Assembly: GCA_964569055.1 (NCBI GenBank)
Contig: CAZMSZ010000439.1
Location: 1-5,941 of the forward strand
Direction of reading: 5' to 3'
Length of the DNA stretch: 5,941 bases
Origin: JAWLGW01 sp964569055
GTDB taxonomy: Bacteria; Planctomycetota; J058
Shown here: positions 1 to 4,185 of the stretch, piece after piece
Layout: every line of letters begins with the position of its first letter
Numbering within the stretch: position 1 is the first letter of the stretch
The notes under the pieces: generated by a model
What the model was told of the DNA's origin: nothing
The model's database searches: none
Seen by the model: the letters and a program-made list of their open reading frames with translations, nothing else
Made by a program: the position numbers and the translations under genes

Positions 1-170
1 GGCGCTCTGTACGGCGAGAGGGGCTTCGGGCCCAGTGCCCGGTGTCGCTGTCGCTGCCTGCCCCCCAGAGTCCCCCCGGCTGTCGCTGAACGCGCGGCGC
101 CGCGGCGTGAGCGCCGCGGCGCCCGAAGCGGCGCTGTTGCTTGGCGAGAGGGCGCTCTGTGCTGCGAGAG
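1..170. repeat. Three dispersed copies of a ~20-bp degenerate unit
   Basis: Copies lie at 1-20, 130-150 and 151-170. The first and third share GGCGCTCTGT followed by GCGAGAG, with 18 of 20 positions identical. The middle copy keeps GGCGCT and GGCGAGAG with one extra base and abuts the third in tandem. GGCGAGAGGG also recurs exactly at 13-22 and 143-152. The first copy starts at base 1, so the array may continue to the left. Function unknown. Confidence 0.5.
96..123. terminator. Perfect 12-bp G/C hairpin, possible 3' end of the minus-strand gene
   Basis: Arms 96-107 (GGCGCCGCGGCG) and 112-123 are exact reverse complements around a 4-base TGAG loop. The hairpin lies about 70 bases past the stop of the minus-strand gene at 195-398, so it could act as a transcript-end or stabilising structure. 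Neither strand has a T run after it, so calling it an intrinsic terminator is tentative. The stem itself is certain. Confidence 0.4.
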
Positions 171-194
171 TCGCTCGAGACCTCGGGCGCGCGA

Positions 195-398
195 TCAGTC
201 GGCGACGGGGCGCTCGAGGTCGAGGGCCAGGGTCTCGATCATCTCGCCGGCGTTGAGCAGCTCCTCGCGGAGGGTCGCGCTCTCGGCCTCGAGGGCCTTG
301 ACCCGCCGGCGCGCCTCGCGCAGGGCGCGGCGGAGGCGCGCGCAGGTGGCGCACTCGCCGAGGTTCCCGTCCAGCTCGCCGTGGTCGTGTTCCGCCAC
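195..398 (-). CDS. Small CxxC / coiled-coil protein of unknown function
   Basis: A 67-residue protein read on the minus strand from a GTG start at 396-398. The acidic N-terminus (AEHDHGELDG) precedes a single CxxC motif (C16 and C19, ECATC). From about residue 20 to 50 there is a charged, Leu/Ala-rich helix typical of a short coiled coil (RLRRALREARRR then ALEAESATLREELL). It ends in LERPVAD. The start was chosen because GAGG (404-407 on the plus strand) sits five bases before the GTG. Upstream translation becomes Arg/Pro-rich and unlike a protein, and would run into the divergent gene. One CxxC is only half of a usual four-ligand zinc site, so metal binding would need a dimer. The gene diverges from the 486-980 gene. 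No family recognised; translation is plausible but not proven. Confidence 0.5.
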   Translation of the reverse strand: MAEHDHGELDGNLGECATCARLRRALREARRRVKALEAESATLREELLNAGEMIETLALDLERPVAD

Positions 399-425
399 CG
401 ATGCCTCGCTGCGCTCAGCGTAGCC

Positions 426-454
426 TTGTCGACGTGCTCGGCGCAACCTATACC
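426..454 (+). promoter_or_regulatory. Candidate sigma70-type promoter for the 486-980 gene
   Basis: TTGTCG (426-431) and TATACC (449-454) are 17 bases apart, each matching four of six consensus positions. They sit in the 87-base gap between divergent genes and in an otherwise G/C-dominated background. A start near 461 would leave a leader of about 25 bases. No equally good promoter was found facing the minus-strand gene. Confidence 0.45.
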
Positions 455-485
455 AAGCCGGGGGCCTGAGGGCCGAAGGGGGCAT

Positions 486-980
486 GTGGATCGGCTGCTC
501 TGGCTGGTGGCGGTGGCCCTCGCGGCGCTCGTGGGCTTGGTGGCGTTCCTGGCGGGTGAGCGGCGCCGTCGGCGCGCCCTGGGCGCAGCCGGCCCGCGCC
601 CTGCTCCCTCGATCGGCGAGGCGCTGCGCCGGTCGCGGTCGCGCGGGCGGGTGCTCGTGGTGTTCCTCGACGAGGACGAGGCGAGCGCGCTCACGGCCCA
701 GGCCCTGGCCGAAGACCCGCGGGTCGTGGCGCTCCTCGCGCGCGACGGGCTCGAGCACGTGCTCGTGCGGGTGATCCGCGAGGGGCGGGAGGTCGCCGCC
801 GCGCTGTTCGAGAAGTACGCCAAGGCGGAGCTCCCGCCCGGGCCGTCCGCCCTGCTGCTCGACGCCAAGGGGGAGACCCTGGGGCTCCTGAGGGGCGAGG
901 GGGCGCCGCTCACCCCCCGGCTGGAGGGGCTGCTGGGCACGCCGCCCCGGCCGGGTGACCGTCCGGTGGCAGAGAAGTGA
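486..980 (+). CDS. Membrane-anchored thioredoxin-fold-like protein lacking CxxC
   Basis: A 164-residue protein. Residues 4-23 form one hydrophobic helix (LLWLVAVALAALVGLVAFLA) followed by ERRRRR, which by the positive-inside rule may place the rest in the cytoplasm. Residues 54-137 follow the order of a thioredoxin fold: a strand (RVLVVFLDE), a helix where the redox motif would be, 'LAEDPRVVALL', a second strand (HVLVRVI), 'ALFEKYAKAELPPGPSALLLDAKGETLGLLRGE', with P120 as the likely cis-proline. The usual WCxxC position reads DEDEAS and the protein has no cysteine, so a redox role is unlikely; a scaffold or binding role is inferred. The GTG start at 486 follows a GAAGGGGG ribosome site (475-482). 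An ATG at 484 is in another frame, and extending upstream to 141 gives Arg/Ala-rich non-protein-like sequence over the divergent gene. The fold call comes from pattern alone. Confidence 0.62.
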   Translation: MDRLLWLVAVALAALVGLVAFLAGERRRRRALGAAGPRPAPSIGEALRRSRSRGRVLVVFLDEDEASALTAQALAEDPRVVALLARDGLEHVLVRVIREGREVAAALFEKYAKAELPPGPSALLLDAKGETLGLLRGEGAPLTPRLEGLLGTPPRPGDRPVAEK

Positions 981-983
981 CCG

Positions 984-999
984 CGGGGCGATCGCCCCG
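984..999. terminator. Perfect 16-bp palindrome just after the 486-980 gene
   Basis: CGGGGCGATCGCCCCG is fully self-complementary and begins three bases after the TGA stop. As RNA it would form a strong G/C stem, which fits a 3'-end structure for the preceding gene. No T run follows, so termination would be weak or factor-assisted. It contains the octamer GCGATCGC and could instead be a protein-binding site. Confidence 0.4.
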
Positions 1000-1049
1000 G
1001 CCGTAGGGTCGAGCCTCCAGGAGGGCCGACTCGGGAGGAGCGATCGCCT

Positions 1050-1079
1050 TGGACAGCGCCCCGGCGCGTTGGCTATACT
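1050..1079 (+). promoter_or_regulatory. Likely sigma70-type promoter for the 1159-2527 gene pair
   Basis: TGGACA (1050-1055, five of six consensus bases) and TATACT (1074-1079, five of six) are separated by 18 bases. The -10 element stands out in a G+C-rich background. Transcription would begin near 1086, giving a leader of about 73 bases that includes the hairpin at 1115-1142. This is the strongest promoter candidate in the window. Confidence 0.6.
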
Positions 1080-1114
1080 CCGCCCCCGATCAACCCGAAC
1101 GAAACAGCGACGTT

Positions 1115-1142
1115 AGGCCCTCCTCAGCCCGAGGTCGGGCCT
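1115..1142 (+). promoter_or_regulatory. Leader hairpin upstream of the 1159 start
   Basis: AGGCCC (1115-1120) pairs with GGGCCT (1137-1142). Inside it CCTC (1122-1125) pairs with GAGG (1131-1134) around the loop AGCCC, leaving a 1x2 internal loop. The structure ends 16 bases before the ATG at 1159 and just upstream of a weak GAG ribosome site (1151-1153), so it could influence translation or RNA stability. No known riboswitch family was recognised. Confidence 0.4.
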
Positions 1143-1158
1143 CTAGAATCGAGACACC

Positions 1159-1512
1159 ATGGACCGCAGCCACGTCGTGATCGCCTTCCTCCTGGGCATC
1201 TGTGTCGCCCTCGGGACGGCCCTCGTCATTCAGCGCGGGGACGCGCTCCCGCGCGCCCACGCCCAGGCGAGCGCGACGGGTGATCTGTACGCCCTGGTCG
1301 GCACCGGCACCCAGGGCCAGAGCCGCGACGTGCTGTTCGTGGTCGACACGCGCTCGACCCGCCTGGCGGTCTACGAGTACAAGGACGGGCGGCTCACCGT
1401 CGGCGCGATCCGCAACATCGAGTACGACCTGCGCTTCAACGAGTTCCCTGGCAAGAAGCAGACTCCTTCGGTCAAGGACATGAAGGACGCCAGCGAGAAG
1501 GACAAGCGGTAG
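1159..1512 (+). CDS. Small exported or membrane-anchored protein, planctomycete-like
   Basis: A 117-residue protein. Residues 6-24 are strongly hydrophobic (VVIAFLLGICVALGTALVI) and are followed by RGDALPRAHAQA. AHA at 33-35 could be a signal-peptidase site, so the mature part is either secreted or tethered on the outer side. Residues 58-92 alternate hydrophobic and polar residues (DVLFVVDTRSTRLAVYEYKDG, then IRNIEYDLRF), suggesting three or four beta strands such as a partial propeller blade or small sheet. The tail is Lys-rich (KKQTPSVKDMKDASEKDKR). The 'LFVVDTxxxRLAVYEY' style resembles short hypothetical proteins I associate with planctomycetes, but no function is known to me. It has its own promoter and probably shares a transcript with the HTH gene 70 bases downstream. 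The ATG is preceded only by a weak GAG site. Coding is well supported; role unknown. Confidence 0.75.
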   Translation: MDRSHVVIAFLLGICVALGTALVIQRGDALPRAHAQASATGDLYALVGTGTQGQSRDVLFVVDTRSTRLAVYEYKDGRLTVGAIRNIEYDLRFNEFPGKKQTPSVKDMKDASEKDKR

Positions 1513-1568
1513 CTCGAGGTCGGGCGAAACGACATCCAGGACCTACCCGGCGCGCGGGCGGGTCCCAC

Positions 1569-1575
1569 GAGGAGG
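1569..1575 (+). promoter_or_regulatory. Strong Shine-Dalgarno site for the HTH gene
   Basis: GAGGAGG lies seven bases before the ATG at 1583. It is the best ribosome-binding site in the window, which fixes this start and suggests more efficient initiation here than at the upstream gene. Confidence 0.75.
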
Positions 1576-1582
1576 ACGGCCG

Positions 1583-2527
1583 ATGGCTGTCGAGTACATG
1601 ACGTTCCAGGAGGTCCTCGAGGAGCTCCAGATCGACGAGGAGGAGCTCAAGCGCCTCGTCTCCAACGCCGAGCTGCGCGGCTTCCGGGCCGGCAGCAGCA
1701 TGAAGTTCAAGCGCGACGACGTGATGAACCTCAAGCAGGGGCGCGAGACGGAGCCGACCATCATCCTGACCGACTCGGACCAGGAGATGGGGATCGCCGA
1801 GTCGTCCGACGAGCTGATCCTCGAGGACTCGACCTCGGACACCGTCATCCACATCGGCGACATCATGGGCGCCCGCTCCGGCTCGCAGCAGGAGATCATC
1901 TTCGACACGACCGAGGAGTACACGGTCTCCCCGCACGACAGCGACATCAGCAGCGGCATGAGCGCCGGCCTGAGCGGCAGCGCGCCGCTGAGCGCGCCCG
2001 GCAGCGCCGGCCTGAGCGGCAGCGCGCTGAGCGGGGTCAGCGAGTACAGCGGGCTGTCGGGCCTGTCGGGCTTCGAGAGCGGCGACTCCATGGACCCCGA
2101 GGCCGTGATCCCGACCGTCGAGGTCCCCTCGGTCTCCGAGGACATGGGCCTGGTCGAGACCGACTCGGACGCGGCGCTGGTCGAGGTGGGCTCCGACGAG
2201 TCCATGGAGACCGAGGCCTTCGAGCTGATGGACGAGTCGGGCGAGAGCGACACGGTCGGCTCGGGCGCGATCGGCGCCGTCAAGGGCTCGCGCCGGGCCT
2301 CGCGCCGCGGCACCTCGGCCTCGACCCGCATGCGCGCGCTCGAGATCGAGCAGAAGAGCTCCCACGCCGCCTGGACGATCGGCGTCCTGATCAGCGTGAT
2401 CGTCCTGTGCGTCCACTTCGGGATCCTCTACAGCGACCTCCGCGGGACGACGCCGCAGTGGGTGGACGAGCTGACCAACCCCATGCGGAACATGGTCGAC
2501 TCGCTCTACGCCACGTTCAACGGCTGA
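1583..2527 (+). CDS. Membrane-anchored excisionase/MerR-type HTH protein
   Basis: A 314-residue protein in four parts. Residues 5-51 match the excisionase-family helix-turn-helix: 'YMTFQEVLEELQIDEEELKR', then a second helix, then a short wing 'LRGFRAGSSMKFKRDDVMNL'. In this family the domain binds DNA with a winged HTH. Residues 52-225 are acidic and Ser/Gly-rich with little predicted structure, including a Leu-Ser-Gly-rich stretch (129-164). Residues 236-251 are basic (SRRASRRGTSASTRMR). Residues 263-283 form one membrane helix (AWTIGVLISVIVLCVHFGILY), followed by about 30 outer residues. Basic residues just before the helix favour an N-in, C-out orientation, so the DNA-binding domain would face the chromosome. 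This is ToxR/CadC-like in layout but with an unrelated HTH and almost no sensor domain. A structural tether or signal-released regulator are both possible. It forms a pair with the 1159 gene and ends at a terminator. Regulation of the psd operon is speculative. Confidence 0.78.
   Translation: MAVEYMTFQEVLEELQIDEEELKRLVSNAELRGFRAGSSMKFKRDDVMNLKQGRETEPTIILTDSDQEMGIAESSDELILEDSTSDTVIHIGDIMGARSGSQQEIIFDTTEEYTVSPHDSDISSGMSAGLSGSAPLSAPGSAGLSGSALSGVSEYSGLSGLSGFESGDSMDPEAVIPTVEVPSVSEDMGLVETDSDAALVEVGSDESMETEAFELMDESGESDTVGSGAIGAVKGSRRASRRGTSASTRMRALEIEQKSSHAAWTIGVLISVIVLCVHFGILYSDLRGTTPQWVDELTNPMRNMVDSLYATFNG
1961..2026 (+). repeat. In-frame 24-bp direct repeat within the Ser/Gly linker
   Basis: An identical 24-bp segment occurs at 1961-1984 and 2003-2026, offset by 42 bp (14 codons). 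Both copies encode SAGLSGSA, and the following bases (CTGAGCG) are also shared with a small shift. It looks like a recent in-frame duplication in the disordered linker and is a likely site of length variation among relatives. Confidence 0.8.
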
Positions 2528-2542
2528 TCGCCGCGCGATCAG
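2524..2542 (+). other. Hairpin overlapping the HTH gene stop codon
   Basis: CTGATCG (2524-2530) pairs exactly with CGATCAG (2536-2542) around CCGCG. The 5' arm contains the TGA stop (2525-2527), so a terminating ribosome would cover it. It sits five bases before the terminator stem and may stabilise the 3' end. Confidence 0.4.
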
Positions 2543-2547
2543 GCTCG

Positions 2548-2584
2548 AGCGGCTGGCCTCCCCTGGGGGCCAGCCGCTTTCGTT
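2548..2584 (+). terminator. Intrinsic terminator after the HTH gene
   Basis: AGCGGCTGGCC (2548-2558) pairs perfectly with 2568-2578. Three further pairs (one G-T) can close the loop to about three bases. The stem is followed by TTTCGTT (2578-2584), a short but clear T-rich tail in this G+C-rich DNA. It should end the 1159-2527 transcript, at least partly. It stops only 16 bases before the psd start. Confidence 0.8.
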
Positions 2585-2600
2585 CCGGAAGAAGCTCTCG

Positions 2601-3506
2601 ATGCCACGGCCCGCTGACCCCCGCGCGATCCGTTACCTCGACCGGGCCACCGGGCGCGTCGAGGTGGAGCGGGTGTTCGGGGACGCGGAGCTGCGCTTCT
2701 TCTACGAGGCGCCGCTGGGGCGGGCGCTGACCGAGCGGGTGTTCAGCCGGCCCGCGTTCAGTCGGGTCTACGGGTGGTTCAAGCGGCGGGCGCGGCAGAG
2801 GCAGGTGGCCTCGTTCGTGGAGGGGCTGGGGATCGACGTCTCGGAGGCGGAGCTGCCGCTCGCGGCCTACGAGCGCCTCGACGACTTCTTCTGCCGGCGA
2901 CTGCGCGCCGAGGCGCGCCCGATCGACCCCGACCCGGATCGGCTGCTCTCCCCGGCGGACGGGCGGACCACGGTGATCCCGATCCTCGACCCCGAGCAGG
3001 GGCTGGTGGTCAAAGGGAGCCGGGCCTCGCTCTCGGCGCTGCTGGGTGAGGAGCCGCTCGCGGCGCGCTACGCGGGCGGGGCGGCCGTGGTCGTTCGGCT
3101 CGCGCCCGCCGACTACCACCGGTTCCACTTCCCGGCGGCCGGGGTGGCCGGCCCGGCGCGCCGCTTCGGCGGCCGGCTGCACTCGGTGCACCCGATCGCC
3201 CTCGCGAGCGGCGCGCCGAGCTTCCTCAACCGGCGCCACGTGACGCGGCTCGAGACCGAGCGGTTCGGGCTGATCACCATGCTCGAGGTCGGCGCCATGG
3301 TGGTCGGCACGATCGTGCAGACCTACCGCCCGGGGCCGGTGGCGGCGGGCGCGGAGAAGGGGCTGTTCCGCTTCGGCGGCTCGACGGTGATCCTCCTCCT
3401 CGAGCCCGGTCGGGTTACCCTGGACCCGGACCTGCACGAGGCGAACGTCGCCGGGCTCGAGGTGCTCGTGCGGGTCGGCGCGCGGATCGGCCTCCGCGCC
3501 CAGTGA
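2601..3506 (+). CDS. psd: Phosphatidylserine decarboxylase proenzyme
   Basis: Decarboxylates phosphatidylserine to phosphatidylethanolamine at the inner membrane, using a pyruvoyl group made by self-cleavage. The 301 residues carry the family landmarks: an N-terminal region of the longer Psd type (IRYLDRATGRVEVERVFGD, then FSRVYGWFKRR), 'DDFFCRRLRAEARPID' (94-109), SPADG with D120, 'DYHRFHFP' with H173 and H176, and 'FGGST' with S261. D120, the motif histidine and S261 match the Asp-His-Ser self-processing triad. Cleavage between G260 and S261 would release a small alpha chain of about 41 residues with the pyruvoyl N-terminus. GGST, instead of the LGST of E. coli Psd, is as seen in Psd2-like enzymes. 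GGAAG (2587-2591) precedes the ATG by nine bases, and the N-terminus aligns with the family from about residue 10, so this start fits. It overlaps pssA by four bases. No separate promoter was found. Confidence 0.95.
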   Translation: MPRPADPRAIRYLDRATGRVEVERVFGDAELRFFYEAPLGRALTERVFSRPAFSRVYGWFKRRARQRQVASFVEGLGIDVSEAELPLAAYERLDDFFCRRLRAEARPIDPDPDRLLSPADGRTTVIPILDPEQGLVVKGSRASLSALLGEEPLAARYAGGAAVVVRLAPADYHRFHFPAAGVAGPARRFGGRLHSVHPIALASGAPSFLNRRHVTRLETERFGLITMLEVGAMVVGTIVQTYRPGPVAAGAEKGLFRFGGSTVILLLEPGRVTLDPDLHEANVAGLEVLVRVGARIGLRAQ

Positions 3507-4174
3507 GCATGCTCCGCTTCTTCGACGCCGCCAACGCGATCTCGCTCTTGGGCCTGCTGTGCGGGGTCGGCGCCATGCTGCTCGCGGCGGGCGGCCGGCT
3601 GGCGTTCGCGGTGGCCTCCCTCATGGCGTGCGGGCTGTGCGACGTGTTCGACGGGCTGGTGGCGCGCAAGCTCGTCCGGAGCGACGAGGAGCGGATCTTC
3701 GGGCAGCGGCTCGACTCGCTGGTCGACGCCTGCGCGTTCGGCATGGCCCCGCTCCTGGTGCTCCACGCGGCCGGCGCGCGGAGCTGGGCCGAGCTGCCGC
3801 TCCTGGCGCTGTTCGCCTGCTGCGCGATCTGGCGGCTGGCCTACTTCGACACGCGCGGCTTCAGCGATCGCGAGGAGCAGGCCGCGGCGGACGCGGCCGG
3901 GAGCGGGCGGCCCGCGCTCCGCTACTACACCGGCTTGCCCACCACGTTCAGCTCCCTCGCGATCCCGGCGGTGTTCCTGTCGGGGCTGTGGAGCGCGAGC
4001 GCCCTGCGTGTGGCGGCCGACGTCGCCGCGGGCGGGCTCGCGGTCGCCATGGTCAGCCCGTTCCCCTTTCCCAAGCCGCGCGGCCTGGCCTACCCGATCC
4101 TGTCGACGGTGGCCCTGGGCCTGCTGGGCACCTACGTGGCGCTCGGCCTGCGCGGCCCCTTCCCCGCACCTTGA
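3503..4174 (+). CDS. pssA: CDP-alcohol-type phosphatidylserine synthase
   Basis: Transfers phosphatidyl from CDP-diacylglycerol to L-serine, making the substrate of the adjacent Psd. The 223-residue membrane protein shows the CDP-alcohol phosphatidyltransferase signature at 47-75: D47, D50-G51, A54-R55, G67, D71 and D75, where the aspartates bind two metal ions. The spacing from R55 to G67 is 11 residues, against 8-9 usually. Hydrophobic segments lie near 11-29, 34-46, 77-90, 97-115, 150-163, 170-186 and 198-215. 'RYYTGLPTTF' (140-149) is typical of bacterial PssA and supports serine synthase over phosphatidylglycerol-phosphate synthase. This is the Bacillus/yeast type, unrelated to the phospholipase-D-like E. 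coli PssA. The start is GTG at 3503 in a GTGA overlap with the psd stop. ATG at 3509 is the alternative. There is no strong ribosome site, so translation is probably coupled to psd. Confidence 0.9.
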   Translation: MSMLRFFDAANAISLLGLLCGVGAMLLAAGGRLAFAVASLMACGLCDVFDGLVARKLVRSDEERIFGQRLDSLVDACAFGMAPLLVLHAAGARSWAELPLLALFACCAIWRLAYFDTRGFSDREEQAAADAAGSGRPALRYYTGLPTTFSSLAIPAVFLSGLWSASALRVAADVAAGGLAVAMVSPFPFPKPRGLAYPILSTVALGLLGTYVALGLRGPFPAP

Positions 4175-4185
4175 GGACTCGAGGC

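Larger units (their letters stand above)
1..194. other. Repeat-rich non-coding stretch at left edge
   Basis: I see no credible gene here. A 73-codon plus-strand frame (35-256) is Arg/Ala/Gly-rich, has no recognisable domain and runs into the opposite-strand gene. The stretch contains short iterations of GTCGCTG (around 43-57 and 80-88), three copies of a degenerate ~20-bp unit, and a long G/C hairpin at 96-123. It probably serves as the 3' flank of the minus-strand gene that ends at 195. Confidence 0.5.
981..1158. other. Intergenic regulatory region
   Basis: This 178-base gap holds, in order, the palindrome at 984-999, a purine-rich GGGAGGAG at 1033-1040, a second GCGATCGC at 1040-1047, the promoter at 1050-1079 and the leader hairpin at 1115-1142. 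A TTG-initiated frame of 43 codons (1049-1180) exists after the GGGAGGAG, but it overlaps the promoter and the start of the next gene and is not called. Confidence 0.55.

Noticed and set aside
1..194. CRISPR array or tRNA-like element
   Set aside because: The repeats are only about 20 bases, degenerate and partly abutting without uniform spacers, and no cloverleaf can be drawn.
141..485. Upstream extension of the thioredoxin-like frame to 141
   Set aside because: The translation is Arg/Ala/Gly-rich without domain character, overlaps the better minus-strand gene and spans the promoter. The GTG at 486 directly precedes the membrane helix and has a ribosome site.
1513..1582. Separate promoter for the HTH gene
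   Set aside because: No -35/-10 pair was seen in the 70-base gap, only the strong ribosome site. Co-transcription with the upstream gene is simpler.
1472..2416. Long minus-strand open frames opposite the HTH gene (also 1543-2331)
   Set aside because: They are antisense by-products of G+C-rich codon use. One reads as Asp/His/Arg/Ala-rich and the other as Ser-rich, neither with a domain, while the plus strand has a clear HTH and membrane helix.
2517..3437. 306-codon minus-strand frame opposite psd
   Set aside because: The plus strand encodes an unmistakable psd with all catalytic motifs. The antisense product is Arg/Pro/His-rich with no domain.
3559..4185. Apparent 453-residue protein spanning 3559-4920
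   Set aside because: Up to 4174 it is the out-of-frame shadow of pssA (Arg/Gly/Ala-rich). Only the part from GTG 4186 is protein-like, beginning with a membrane helix and with its own ribosome site.
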